NCBI GenBank assembly: GCA_021030915.1
Contig: JAGEMR010000197.1
Coordinates: 1 to 40,491, forward strand
Direction: 5' to 3'
Length of the DNA: 40,491 bases
DNA from: Astrothelium macrocarpum
Taxonomy: Eukaryota; Ascomycota; Dothideomycetes; Trypetheliales; Trypetheliaceae
The translations under genes were made by a program, and so were the position numbers. Shown here piece after piece: positions 11,075-22,252 of this stretch (the first letter of the stretch is position 1; the number at the start of each line of letters is the position of its first letter). The notes below the pieces were generated by a model. That model ran no database searches, had not been told where the DNA came from, and was given only the letters and a program-made list of their open reading frames with translations.

Positions 11075-11878
11075 CTAGATGTCATTGTGCGTGTTGGTCT
11101 CCTCAAAGAAGCCACCATCGCTGTCATCGTCTTTCATTGACTCCAGCCCGTCCCTCGCCTTGATGCCTTTAGACTGCGTGTAGGAGTGAGTTGCGCTACG
11201 ATCTCCAAGCAAGCGACCATCTCTGAGCTTATCAAGAGAGTTATTGGTAGTACATTTTTCGACCATGCACCACATCTCCACATCTCCACGACCGCCGATC
11301 TGCGCCGCTTCGTTGTTGTCTTGCTTCTTCCCATTATCATCCGCTCTGCTGCGAAAGAGGCTAATATAGGGAAGATTGAGGGGGAAGTGGGTAGTATAGT
11401 TCAAATCCACCTCAGCAATATGGAGATCGTTGCGAGCGATGGCGAGATCTTCAGGGGAAATCGCTGCGTCGAGTCTCTTTTGAACGGATTTTATGTGGCG
11501 CTCTGCCTTTTTCCTCTCTGGATAGAATTATTCAGCAAGGTTTTGTAGCACAATAAAGAAAGGACAGGATAGTCGTATACCAAAAAAGCGAACCATATGA
11601 TACTTTTTAATCATTTGCGACTTACGATACGCAGACCGCACCTCTTGGAGTTCGTGCTCTAGTGATTTGTGCTCACGCTCCAATTCGATCCGGTGCTCTG
11701 GCGACAGTCTTTGGACATTCTTAAGAACCCGATTGATGTCTCTAATTCGTTTTTTGAGTGGGTTGACAGCATTTCCATTGGGACGTTGCGTCTTCGTGGG
11801 ATTCGTAGGACGAGAGTGTGATTCAGATTGGTCTGGAGCACCAGTAGAAGTGTCCTCAAACTTGCGCTTTCTACCCAT
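11075..11878 (-). CDS. EFG1: rRNA-processing protein Efg1
   Basis: Two exons, 11878-11581 and 11517-11075, with a 63-nt intron (GTATAC...CCAG); 246 codons. The splice makes a continuous FFERKKAERHIKSVQKRL. The N-terminus is MGRKRKFEDTS, basic and typical of nucleolar factors, followed by the conserved helix NPLKKRIRDINRVLKNVQRL and a long coiled coil (EHRIELEREHKSLEHELQEVR). The second exon has LDAAISPEDLAIARNDLHIAEVDLNYTTHFPL and YISLF, also conserved in the family, then an acidic tail (DDDSDGGFFEE). Efg1 works in the nucleolus in early 18S rRNA maturation (small-subunit processome). An in-frame ATG at 11935 would add 19 residues; the start at 11878 is preferred because the family begins with MGRKRK. 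Divergent from SEA4. Confidence 0.92.
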
Positions 11879-12200
11879 GTTGTCTTGTAGACAGAGTGGT
11901 AGCAAGAAATCATTTCGGTCAAGAGTTTCTGGCATCACATTAAATCCATTTTAGGCTAGCTTACTCTACCCTACAACTTTGCGTCATTGGATCCTGGTCG
12001 ATCAACAGCCATTCCATTTTTCCCGTCACTTATGTCTACAATATAGATACACCTATCCAGTAGGAGCTGTCTTCCTACACGGCATTGGTCATAATTGTCA
12101 TATACAGCGCGATTGCCTCTCCTATAGGGGCGTGGCACATATGTCACTCTCCTTCGTTGATACATTATGTGCCGGATACCGTTAATAGAAAGCGTCCGCA
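11879..12200. promoter_or_regulatory. Divergent promoter region EFG1 / SEA4
   Basis: 322 bases between two divergent start codons, so it must serve both an rRNA-processing gene and a TORC1-pathway gene. No TATA box or known element stands out. Small open frames on both strands here have no family resemblance. Confidence 0.45.
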
Positions 12201-15134
12201 ATGGAGGCGGCCATACGATGGTCACCTCACTCCAAAGAAGTGGGCCAGCAGTTCCTGATCATCGACGTTGCCGGAAACCGCCTTGAGCTCAACAAGATCA
12301 CAAGCTCTCTATCTGCCAAAAGGCTTGAATATTCTATCGAGGCAAGACGTGAAAGATTGCCCAATTTTACGGCGTTCGATTGGTCCAAAACCCGGAGTAC
12401 GCTTGTGGGTGTAGGGTCTGCTTCGGGCGAGGCAATCTTGCTGGATCTAAGTGGAGATGATCCAGAAGCGCCCTTTATCAAGTCATTTCCAATCAGGCAA
12501 CAAAGAAAATGCAACTCCATTGCGTTCAGCCAAGAAGATCTACTAGCCACTGGATTGGATAGAGTCCGAAATGACTTTTGCTTAAATGTCTACGATGTCA
12601 ACCAAAGCCCACAACGGAATGGAGAATATCAAGAGCCATACAGAAAACTGTCGAGCTCTGAAGCAATCACGAGCATCAAATTTTTCAATGCTGCCCCTCA
12701 AACTCTCCTCGCAGGAGTTGCTCGACAATGCATTCGTTTCTATGACTTGAGAGAGCCATATAATTATGGATTGGCACAATTTACCACTCGCCACGTGCAT
12801 AACTTGGCCATTGACCCTCTTGACGAGAATTACTTTCTCTCTGCTGGGCCCCCTGGCGAACCAACAGTAACTATCTGGGATAAGCGCTTCATTTCTGAGA
12901 CAGTCCCGGGAACGCCTAACTCGGACGGAGGTTCTCAAGGTGCTGTGCTTGAGCTGCGTCCAGCAATAGATCATACTACTGGTTCCAATTCAAGCACTGG
13001 CTCCAACACCAGTATATGGAGCCTTCGTTTCTCGGGTCACAGGCGCGGTAGCTTCTGCGTCCTGGCAAACACCGGGGAGGTCAAGGCATACGAGATCGCG
13101 AGCCACTCTGTAGATGCGCCTCATATCGCCGTACCTCCCAATTCTTCAGGTGGCGCTACGTGGAACTCAAAAGTTTATACCAGACGAACACATGAGGTTT
13201 CCCCTCCCTGGCGTGAGTCGCGCTATGGGCAATATGAAGAGTCACGTCTTATTGCATTCGACTTTATCATTGGAGAAAGTCCACTTTATGAGCAGAATTT
13301 GATCATATTGCACGGCAACCGTGGTGTCTCGTGCATGCCAGGACCCTCCTATCCGCCTCATGCTAAAATATCGGGAATTGATGAATTGCTGATATGTAAA
13401 GATGCCCATGTCATCACAGGTCGAGCTGGAGATCCGTCCCAAAACATATCTGAGGAGCTGAATTCTTTGCAACGTCGAAATGAAGAAAGGCCAGGATCAA
13501 GACAACCGTTGAGCCTGGATGTTGCCCTACTTCGACTCACGGTACCACAACGGCGATGTTTCGAGGGCTATCTATTCGATTGTGCCAGGAACAAGCGTAT
13601 TACAGCAGACAACTCGGCCCTTGTCTCAATGTGGGACACAATAGGAAGATTCAAAGACTTGGCAGACAGTGAAGCCATGGTTGGGGACAGTCTGGATCTG
13701 AGTTATCTTGGTGTAACTTGTGTGTGGAAACGGAGCGTTGGTAGAAGCGTCAATCGAGCCCTTGCCCAACCAGAATCCAGGTTAGCTGTCGATGAGGCGG
13801 TCCATCAAATCATGAAAGCCCAGAGCTGGCCAAAATTCGAGCGTGTACACACGCAATACCCGTATCACCGGCAAATGTGCCTCTCAATATGTGGGTGGGC
13901 CGCCACAAAGAATATTTTGGAAGAAAAGTGCCAAAATCTGCTTGCTAGTAAGGATCCCTACAAAGCAGTGGTTTTGGCCACGTTCCATGGGCACAAGGAT
14001 ATTGCGTCGCGTGTGCTGCGCCAGGCCGTCCAGAAGAAACAAATAGCGAATATGGGGATAGCGGCCATTATCATGGTAGATTTCCTAACCAATGATCAGC
14101 GAGAGATGTGTTCGTGGATGGCGGAAGAATCGGAAGATCCGTACCTCAAGGCACTTCTCACCCGTGTGGTCACGGGGAGCTGGAAGGCTGTGGCAAACCT
14201 GCAGAGTCTTCCGCTGGTTGACCGCGTAGCTGTAGCTGTCATGTATCTTGACGACGACAGCTTGAGTTCTTTCCTGGAGCTCGTAACCTCCACTGCAGTC
14301 GCCCAGGGCAATGTCGAAGGGCTGATCTTGACAGGGCTCGCCGCAGGATCGCTCGATCTCTTTCAAAATTACATCAACCACACCAATGATCTCCAGACTG
14401 CGGTCCTCGCTCTATCATTCAGCAACCCGCTCTATGTCCGAGACACACGCTTCAAGCTATGGAAAGAAATCTACCACGGTCAGATGCAAGTTTGGCGAGC
14501 TTTTCTCGAACGGACCCAATTCATCACACAACACAACCGTCTGGCAGTGTTACCTCGCAAGCATCAAGAGCTAGCCGAGTTAGATGGTGCAAAACCAACC
14601 TCTCAGAAGCCACGTAGTGTTGTCAAAACTCCACGAGGACAAATCACCTTGCGGTGCGAATACTGTCAGAAGAATATTGCTGTTAGCAACTTCGACTCTC
14701 CTCCAACACCCGAAGAGCCTGAATCACCGCCCCCCGAACCCCCACAGAGTCAAGCATCTACAGTGGGATCCTCAGCAACTCCTTCGTCCCACAATGGTCC
14801 TGTAGGGAGTACCAACAGGCCATCTCAGCGTCTCCAGGGACGAGCGCGCAAGAGTAAAGTGTGTAAGAATTGTGGGCATCCACTACCACGTTGCGCCGTG
14901 TGTCAACTTTGGACTGGAGCGCCGGATCCGGAAGATGCGGGAGCGGTTGAGGCACTGGCGAATGTGGATTTGATGGAAGGGTTCTTACAGCACTGTCTGA
15001 GGTGCATGCATGCATTTCATCCACGACATGCGCAGTCGTGGTTCGCGAAGCATACGGCGTGTCCGCAGGCGGGATGCGCTTGTAGTTGTAAAATTGGGGG
15101 GTTGAAAGATTGGAATGGAGAAGGTGATGATTGA
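12201..15134 (+). CDS. SEA4: SEA/GATOR2 complex subunit Sea4 (Mio homologue)
   Basis: A single exon of 977 codons. It begins with AIRWSPHSKEVGQQFLIID, typical of the Mio/Sea4 first blade. An N-terminal beta-propeller runs to about residue 420 (TAFDWSKTRSTLVGVGSASGE; SIAFSQEDLLATGLDR; AIDPLDENYFLSAGPPGE, and others). A helical solenoid follows (~460-800). The C-terminus has a zinc-binding module: CEYC near 817, CKNCGHPLPRCAVC near 887, HCLRCMHAFHPRH near 930, CPQAGCACSC near 955. Between the first two cysteine groups is a Pro/Ser-rich insert. In yeast and animals this subunit belongs to GATOR2 (SEACAT) at the vacuole/lysosome surface, which relieves inhibition of TORC1 by GATOR1. Length and domain order match the family. 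Divergent from EFG1. Confidence 0.93.
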   Translation: MEAAIRWSPHSKEVGQQFLIIDVAGNRLELNKITSSLSAKRLEYSIEARRERLPNFTAFDWSKTRSTLVGVGSASGEAILLDLSGDDPEAPFIKSFPIRQQRKCNSIAFSQEDLLATGLDRVRNDFCLNVYDVNQSPQRNGEYQEPYRKLSSSEAITSIKFFNAAPQTLLAGVARQCIRFYDLREPYNYGLAQFTTRHVHNLAIDPLDENYFLSAGPPGEPTVTIWDKRFISETVPGTPNSDGGSQGAVLELRPAIDHTTGSNSSTGSNTSIWSLRFSGHRRGSFCVLANTGEVKAYEIASHSVDAPHIAVPPNSSGGATWNSKVYTRRTHEVSPPWRESRYGQYEESRLIAFDFIIGESPLYEQNLIILHGNRGVSCMPGPSYPPHAKISGIDELLICKDAHVITGRAGDPSQNISEELNSLQRRNEERPGSRQPLSLDVALLRLTVPQRRCFEGYLFDCARNKRITADNSALVSMWDTIGRFKDLADSEAMVGDSLDLSYLGVTCVWKRSVGRSVNRALAQPESRLAVDEAVHQIMKAQSWPKFERVHTQYPYHRQMCLSICGWAATKNILEEKCQNLLASKDPYKAVVLATFHGHKDIASRVLRQAVQKKQIANMGIAAIIMVDFLTNDQREMCSWMAEESEDPYLKALLTRVVTGSWKAVANLQSLPLVDRVAVAVMYLDDDSLSSFLELVTSTAVAQGNVEGLILTGLAAGSLDLFQNYINHTNDLQTAVLALSFSNPLYVRDTRFKLWKEIYHGQMQVWRAFLERTQFITQHNRLAVLPRKHQELAELDGAKPTSQKPRSVVKTPRGQITLRCEYCQKNIAVSNFDSPPTPEEPESPPPEPPQSQASTVGSSATPSSHNGPVGSTNRPSQRLQGRARKSKVCKNCGHPLPRCAVCQLWTGAPDPEDAGAVEALANVDLMEGFLQHCLRCMHAFHPRHAQSWFAKHTACPQAGCACSCKIGGLKDWNGEGDD

Positions 15135-15789
15135 TGAGGGGGCATTATTCTCTAATGTCTGATAATTGTACTTTTAAGGAAGGTCCTCTTGCAAGATGTT
15201 GAGAGCGTCAGTCAAAGCACATGATGACAACAAACATTTTCTGTGAAAACTCATCCTTGCAATGTGGATGCGCGTAAAGCACATGATTTATCATGAACTG
15301 CATGATTTGCTGTACAGTATCTGATTAGGAATGATGGTACATGAGGAATTCAGCCTTGGGGTTCGATGTCGCCACGTGAATTCACTTGATTGAAGGACTT
15401 GGAAATGTTTCTATTTACCTCAAATCCATGCTTTGAAATAGAAAAGACGTAGCCTCGCTCGTTATAGTGAATTTAGTTCGACATCTAATCAGGCCTGAAA
15501 TATTGGGCAGCAGTTTCACTGACTCACGCATGTTGTGTGGGCACCGATTGTGAGTGGTCGGCGCTAAGCGATCCGCACATAAAACCTCTGCGTCCCTTCG
15601 AATCCTCTTTTTTCCCGCGTCTTCCATACCTCGACACATCAAGCTGTCGTATCTGGACCTTTTTTTCACGTACGCTTTCGATATTCATCATCTAGACTTC
15701 ATTTTCAAACCCAGTTAACATCATAAACAGCACCTTTCCATTCAACTTTCCTCAAACTTTGATACCAACACAAATTCCACACCGACAAA
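15135..15789. promoter_or_regulatory. TEF1 upstream region
   Basis: Between the SEA4 stop and the TEF1 start. The last ~90 bases are pyrimidine/CA-rich (ACCTTTCCATTCAACTTTCC near 15730), typical of leaders of strongly expressed fungal genes, and lead into a good start context (CGACAAAATGGG). The first part holds the 3' end of SEA4. A frame at 15415-15669 (-) is not supported. Confidence 0.5.
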
Positions 15790-17639
15790 ATGGGGTAAGT
15801 GAATTCCATCACAGACGCGCTCAGTGCATCGTCAATCTTCATCTCTACTCATACACGAACCGCTCTTCTGACAAAACGCAGTAAAGAAAAGACTCATGTC
15901 AACGTTGTGGTCATCGGCCACGTCGACTCTGGCAAGTCGACCACCACCGGACGTGAGACTTCCTAAGCGCCCTCTACCACAACGAACATGGCTCACAATC
16001 ATACAGACTTGATCTACAAGTGCGGTGGTATCGACAAGCGTACGATTGAAAAGTTCGAGAAGGTACGTATCTTCCATACTGCGCCGATCTGGGTGTGCGC
16101 ACACAGATTTTTCGCATCTTGCAGCCTTGTATCTGCGTTGGTTGGGAGGGGCACTGCCTCTTGGTGGGGTGGACGCTTTTGGTTTAGCGCGGGACAAAAT
16201 CCTGCTTCGTCACCAACTCCACTCTGCTGCACTGACCAACACCTTGTTGTCTTATCGTGATCTTTATCATCTCATCTACTGCTTCTCCATACTGCTTTTG
16301 GTATGCAGCCTCTAACAACATGTTCAGGAAGCTGCCGAACTGGGCAAGGGTTCTTTCAAGTACGCCTGGGTGCTCGACAAGTTAAAGGCCGAGCGTGAAC
16401 GAGGTATCACCATCGACATTGCCCTCTGGAAATTCCAAACCGACAAGTACTATGTCACCGTCATTGGTATGCTTCAGCGCTCCTTTCAAATTGACGCTCT
16501 CTTTCCTATCTCTTTCCTAACTTGGTACAGATGCCCCCGGTCACCGTGACTTCATCAAGAACATGATCACTGGTACCTCCCAGGCCGACTGCGCCATTCT
16601 CATCATTGCCGCTGGTACTGGTGAGTTTGAAGCTGGTATCTCCAAGGACGGTCAAACCCGCGAGCACGCTCTCCTTGCCTACACGCTTGGTGTCCGGCAG
16701 CTCATCGTCGCCATCAACAAGATGGACACCACCAAGTGGTCTGAAGACCGATACAACGAAATCATCAAAGAAACCTCCAACTTCATCAAAAAGGTCGGCT
16801 ACAACCCCAAGACCGTGCCTTTTGTCCCCATTTCAGGTTTCAATGGCGACAACATGGTTCTGCCTTCCGACAACTGCCCTTGGTACAAGGGTTGGGAGAA
16901 GGAGACCAAGACCAAGGTCACCGGCAAGACCCTTCTTGAAGCCATTGACAACATTGATCCCCCCACTCGTCCCTCTGACAAGCCTCTCCGTCTTCCACTC
17001 CAAGATGTCTACAAGATTGGCGGTATTGGAACTGTCCCTGTCGGTCGTGTCGAAACTGGTGTCATCAAGCCTGGTATGGTTGTCACCTTCGCTCCTGCTG
17101 GTGTGACCACTGAAGTCAAGTCCGTCGAAATGCACCACGAACAGCTCCCCGAAGGCCTCCCTGGTGACAATGTCGGTTTCAACGTCAAGAACGTCTCTGT
17201 CAAGGAAATCCGCCGTGGAAACGTCGCCGGTGACTCCAAGAACGACCCACCCAAGGGTTGCGACTCCTTCAATGCCCAAGTCATCGTCCTCAACCACCCA
17301 GGTCAAGTCGGCGCTGGTTACGCTCCCGTCCTCGACTGCCACACCGCGCACATTGCCTGCAAGTTCTCGGAGCTCCTCGAGAAGATTGACCGTCGTACTG
17401 GAAAGTCTATTGAAGACAAGCCCAAGTCGATCAAGTCTGGCGACGCTGCCATTGTCAAGATGATTCCTTCTAAGCCAATGTGCGTCGAGGCATTCACTGA
17501 GTACCCACCACTTGGCCGGTTTGCCGTCCGTGACATGAGACAGACTGTCGCCGTCGGTGTCATCAAGTCCGTTGTCAAATCCGACAAGGGCGGCGCTGGT
17601 AAGGTCACCAAGGCTGCCCAGAAGGCGTCCAAGAAGTAG
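15790..17639 (+). CDS. TEF1: Translation elongation factor 1-alpha
   Basis: Five exons: 15790-15794, 15882-15952, 16007-16062, 16328-16466 and 16531-17639; 459 codons. All four introns are GT-AG (87, 54, 265 and 64 nt), and the tiny first exon (ATGGG) is usual for this gene in filamentous ascomycetes. GTPase motifs: GHVDSGKST (residues 14-22), DAPGHRD (91-97, whose first codon is split by intron 4) and NKMD (153-156). Domains II and III follow (VGRVETGVIKPGMVV; GDNVGFNVKNVSVKEIRRG; VLDCHTAHIACKF) with the usual lysine-rich tail. The protein brings aminoacyl-tRNA to the ribosome as a GTP complex in the cytosol. Codons end mostly in C, as expected of a very highly expressed gene. The third intron holds stop-containing, unrelated frames. 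Confidence 0.98.
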
Positions 17640-19084
17640 GCTTGCAAACGATGGAAACGGGTGTTTCGAAAAAGAAAGAAAAGTGAGATTTGCTACTGGA
17701 CGGAGAAGCCATCCGCAATCGACCTTGTTCTTCCTTTTATCTACTTTTCATCTTCCATCATGTATCATCTGGGCGACCTTTCACTGCACGATCATGGCTC
17801 TACTTAAGATTTCCTTTGTTTTTTCACGTGGGGAAGTGGGAGAAAGTGATGGTTGTTTTTTGGGAGCTTGCTCATGGGAGCTTCCTGCAGTTAGACTTTA
17901 TTTCTATGATCAATCAAGCTAGCGATAGAAATGAGGTTCAGTGTACTTTTCTTGCCTTTGTCGGTGACATTGTGCAATATCCTACCCACTTGCCTGCCTT
18001 ATCGGCCGATTCACACATTCCCGTCGCCTCAAGGAGATTTGTGGTCCATGCTACTTCGTCGATCTAGCAGCTTTCCGAGCAACTTGCTTATCGGACAAGC
18101 TCAACTGATAACTGCTCCAGCGGCGCACCGAGTCAGAATGATAAACCCATTCATACAAAACTGATTTTTCGCCCATTTCTTTGCAGATGCCTTTCGTTTG
18201 ACTAGATCAATGAAGCTTCGCCGGATTTATCTGCTACTAAACCTTCCTGGCGGCCATTATCATATTTCCAAGGCGACTTCAACTCCAATATTGCCCTATT
18301 CTCTTTATCGAAACTGTCTATAGCGTTGCCTTACTCCCATAAGACTACGTGCTGGGGAATTAGGCGCCCGTTTTACCCCAAATCGCCGCTGCTTTAATCC
18401 ACCCAAACCGCCAAAACTAGGACAGGGCAATCACACCTCCTTTTGGTGGTTCAATGTCAACATTTGACGTCTGCTGGTATCGAAGGGTATATATCCGACA
18501 ATAGAGTCATCGATGACGAAGCTCATGATTGCTACATCTGATCATCCTGAATGATCGAGGGGAGGAAGGAATTACAATCCGGTTGTCAAAAAATAGCGTT
18601 ACACAAGAGAGCGGCTGTCCATGGGTCCGACGGAGGCTGTTCCGACCTATTACTTTGAAGAACTCACCAAGCAACGGAAGAAGAGACATAGCACTGCTTC
18701 TTACGGAATCCCTGCCTGAAACAACTCGTCTACGACTAGGTTCTTGATAGGTTCATGTTTGCCTAGCAGTAGGCCAGTCAATATCTAATTATGAGACAGG
18801 CCTGCCTGGCGAGTGAGGCTGCAGGACGCGAATCCACCCCCCTTAAATACTCCAGTAGTCGCCTTCTCCCATCTTGTCACCCCTCAACCTTACCTCTCAG
18901 TCTTTGCTGCCCTTCACGCTCTTGGAATTACAGATCAAATTCCTCCGTACCCGACCCTTGATATATTTGACCATCTTCCCTTGGAACACAAACCATACAA
19001 AAATATTTCCAACAGATCGCTTCTCACACAGCGTTTGCAACAAGGACGAAGATAAAATAGTGTCTACTAAGACTGTGATACAAA
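17640..19084. other. Intergenic region, TEF1 3' flank to accessory island
   Basis: About 1.4 kb without a convincing gene. The first few hundred bases are the T-rich 3' flank of TEF1. Near the right end CCCCCCTTAAATACTCC (about 18837-18853) followed by CT-rich sequence resembles a core promoter for the gene(s) starting at 19085 or 19535. Small frames at 18507-18747 on both strands show no family features. Confidence 0.45.
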
Positions 19085-19293
19085 ATGCTTAAAAAGGTGT
19101 CTAAAATGAGATGGCTAATATGGTGCTCAATTTTAGGGTTATTCGCAATCCTAGGCTTTTCTATTAAACTTAAGCCTTTATGGATTTCTATGGTAGTACT
19201 TCTTGGTCTCACGCCCTTAGCTTGGGCTTATCTTCACTCGTTTTGGGTCTTTGAGATTGGTCATGCTGGAGAGCAGCTATTCAAAGTCCAAGT
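19085..19293 (+). CDS. Hydrophobic small frame; possible first exon of the HET gene
   Basis: Opens with ATG (MLKKVSKMRWLIWCSILGLF) and encodes two hydrophobic stretches (about residues 9-26 and 33-50) after a basic start, so it could be membrane-inserted. Stop follows at 19297. A GTAAAT donor at 19294 and a TACAG acceptor ending at 19341 define a 48-nt intron that would join it, in frame and without stops, to the reading frame that runs into the HET domain. The joining segment (19342-19534) is Ser/Thr/Arg-rich and does not look conserved, and another frame through it (ALNVSQKAKFRPLLEKGYTL) looks more protein-like. It could therefore be a first exon, a separate small protein, or noise. Confidence 0.35.
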
Positions 19294-19534
19294 GTAAATT
19301 CTTCTGTCTTGTTCCTTGCACGAAAATACTTATCACTACAGGAGCACTGAACGTGTCACAGAAGGCGAAGTTCAGGCCGCTACTGGAGAAAGGATATACC
19401 TTACCGGAAGACAACATTCTACACGGACTACACGGACTGGAACTCGTGTTAGTAACACAAGTCCTTCTGGCAGAGAGCTCTCCGGACTCAGCTGGCCTGC
19501 TCAAGAACGTGGTTCGAAGTCGCAAGAATATTCG

Positions 19535-21453
19535 ATGTGCTCTTACTCGTATTCACCGCTGTTAGAGAGCGAAATAAGATTACTCCAGTTTATACCATCG
19601 ATTACGCATTCGAGCTCTCTTCATTTCAAATTGGTGCATATTCCGCTACACTTAGCAAGAGCGAGGCAATACACTGCGCTATCTCATGTTTGGGGTGATG
19701 AGCCTGCTACAAGCGCAATTTTTTTGAATGGAAAAGAGACTAGAATACGGCCAACACTGGCCCATACTCTTGGGAGAATGCAATCACTTCATTATGACTT
19801 TATCTGGGTACGTGCCAGTCCAGCCTGGTCAGCATGTTCGTGTCATCGGAAATGCTAATGCTTTAATGTGCGATCAAGGTCGACGCAATTTGTATCAACC
19901 AGGCCGATTTCAAGGAACGCAGTGCTCAAGTTCTGCGTATGGGTGGCATCTATGCGGGAGCACAGTCCGTCCTGGCTGCCATTAACGTGCCTAAGCCAGA
20001 TGCAGATTGCATAGCGAATCTCGCCACAAATACCCATTATGCCTTAAACCCTAAGAATCAGGCTAAAGTATTATATGAACTGATTAAAGAACAGAAAGCC
20101 GTGTCAGCTTGGTCTAAACTCTGCGATGACGATTACTGGACCAGAATTTGGATTATGCAGGAGTTTGCCATTGGCCATAAGATAGATCTGCTTGTTGGAG
20201 ATTCAGTACTCCAGTTCGAGAAAACGGCCATTCTTCGGGTACTATTCGCGAGTCATCTTCACCCTATGCAATGGTCTCGTATTACTTCCATCTTTGACAT
20301 TCGTAAATGCTGGCAAGAGAGCAGGCAAATGCGTTTATTAGATGCCCTCGCTGTCACAGAAAATTCTCTTTGCAGTAGGCGGCATGATCGTGTCTTTGGA
20401 TTGATTGGGCTTGTGGCCGACGGCTTAAAATTTGTATCAGAGCCGAATTACGAACTCGATTTCGGTGATCTATCGGCTTCAATGACACGTTCCTATATTG
20501 AGGGATATTCTTTAGACATTATTCTCCTTGCTCCGCACCACAACTTGACACCAGCGGTCCCCTCGTGGTCCCCTGACTATTTTCGATTCGATAAATATCC
20601 TCCGGATCGCCGCATTCTTTCTCTGGCTACAGCCCACTATCTTGATGCCAATAGTATGAGCTCGGAAGGATACCGCAGCGGTAAAACATGGTGTGCAACT
20701 GGAAGAACCCCCAGAACGGTACAGTTTGCTGGTTCAAATGTATTGGAATTTTCAGGACATCGGATTGGCGCGATATGTAGCCTTGGTAGAGCCTGGTCAG
20801 ACCCGAATGGAAGCGAGTTTCCACAACAAGATGAGGTCTGGGCTAAGAAGTGCGTGCCAATTGACATCACTAAAATGATGCACGATGCGGCGCTCAAAGG
20901 AACAAAGCCTTGTCAAACTTTTGACACAGATGCCGAACAGGATATCCATGGCTACTGCTATACGCACGCTTTCCATGAAAAGCATGGAAATTGCGATGAC
21001 GAGGATTTTCAAGACCCATTTATAAAATGGCTGTGTGTAAATCGAAAATTTTTTGTCGGAGGACGATTTCTAGGAGACCACGCTAAGCGACTTTCTCATC
21101 CAGTCTCTTGGCTTGGATGGTTTACTATCTTTACTGGTCATTCGTGTAATGCAAAACCTAATCAAAAAGACAAACGTAATCTTCTCGGAGATCTTCGAAA
21201 GACGGCATCGTTGAGCATGCGGTTGATGTGCTTGAACGACGTCTCTTTCGGAATCGGTTGGGCTGCTCGTGATGCCCGGCTCGGTGATGAGATTTTCCTG
21301 GCTCCAGGTTGCCGGAGCCCTGTTATTCTTCGTCGTTATGAAGTTGATGGGCATTACAAACTTATAGGCGATGCTATCGTTATTGGCGCGATGGAGGGTG
21401 AGGTATGGCGCAGACTGGCATCAGCTGATTTTGTTAAGGTTTCTATCCACTAA
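19535..21453 (+). CDS. HET-domain protein (heterokaryon-incompatibility type)
   Basis: Two exons, 19535-19807 and 19879-21453 (615 codons), with a 71-nt intron (GTACGT...TCAAG). Splicing restores the HET core FIWVDAICINQADF, interrupted in the genomic sequence. The start MCSYSYSPLLESEIRLLQF matches the usual opening of HET proteins (Y-x-PL...IRLL); a longer form beginning at 19085 is possible. HET motifs: YTALSHVWGD (~46-55), IRPTLAHTL, WVDAICINQ (~91-99) and the following GGIYAGAQSVLAAI; then the WTRIWIMQEF helix and RRHDRVFGLIGL. The C-terminal half is the variable part usual in the family. HET domains are cell-death effectors in fungal non-self recognition; most family members have no known partner. 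Converges with the F-box gene. Confidence 0.85.
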
Positions 21454-22252
21454 GAGGTACTAGACGATATTCATATTTCTAATACAGCTCGTAGGCTAGT
21501 CCTAGAAAGCAATAGAACCAATAATATACTTAGAGACAAGAGATCACCAGATACTCACGTGTATGGGCCAGAGGCCTACCTGGAAACAGGCATAGTTGTA
21601 TGGTTCGGCCCTGTGCGATTGTAGTTTCTTGATTTGAAGAGCTTGCCCTTCGAAATAGAATTCTTAATCCAGATGATTTAGCTTTTCCGGAAAGTATGAT
21701 AAGATGATGTGTATGTGCACTTATCTAAGAGGAGTCGAAGCCTGCCCGAATGAGAACTATTTTCCTTAGATGGCAAATCCGGACCCAGATTCCCCAGCAC
21801 AAAAATTACTACAATTATTGAACTAAATCTAGGAGCTTCATCTTCGTGGGCGTTTGATCAGAAACGCCTCCCTATCTAGGTATTTAGATGATAAGGCTGA
21901 AGATTTTGCTCAATGTTCTGCAAGAGGAGGTATCGATGTCAAATGCTAGCCTGTGCAGGAAATTGCACCTCGAGTTACGGATCTCATGGGCTCCAAGCGC
22001 ACGGTGAAACCAAGGAAAGGCGAGATGTAATGCTGGATCACATACTTTGCAGACCTTGAGATTATTTAGTATAGACGTATATTCACGATCTAATCTTCGA
22101 AGGAAATGGGGGTACACTCAAATGAAATGGATATGGGTGCCATTAAATAGAAGAACTTCAAGGACAACTGTATCATGCTACTTTTTTTTTTTGAACTTTG
22201 AACCTTCATTTGTGCTTGATATGGACACCTGTGCGGGGGATGATATAGAGCC
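21454..22252. other. Convergent region HET gene / F-box gene
   Basis: About 800 bases between two converging genes. No gene is recognised; the short frames are interrupted and unlike any family. A T10 tract lies near 22183-22193. Confidence 0.45.

Noticed and set aside
11879..11935. Upstream in-frame ATG of EFG1 (19 extra residues)
   Set aside because: The family starts with MGRKRK; the extension is hydrophobic/neutral and unlike a nucleolar N-terminus.
15988..16315. Frames in the third TEF1 intron
   Set aside because: They lie across an intron with good splice signals in a gene whose structure is certain, and resemble nothing.
16833..17351. 172-codon minus-strand frame
   Set aside because: Antisense to TEF1; long antisense frames are usual where codons mostly end in C.
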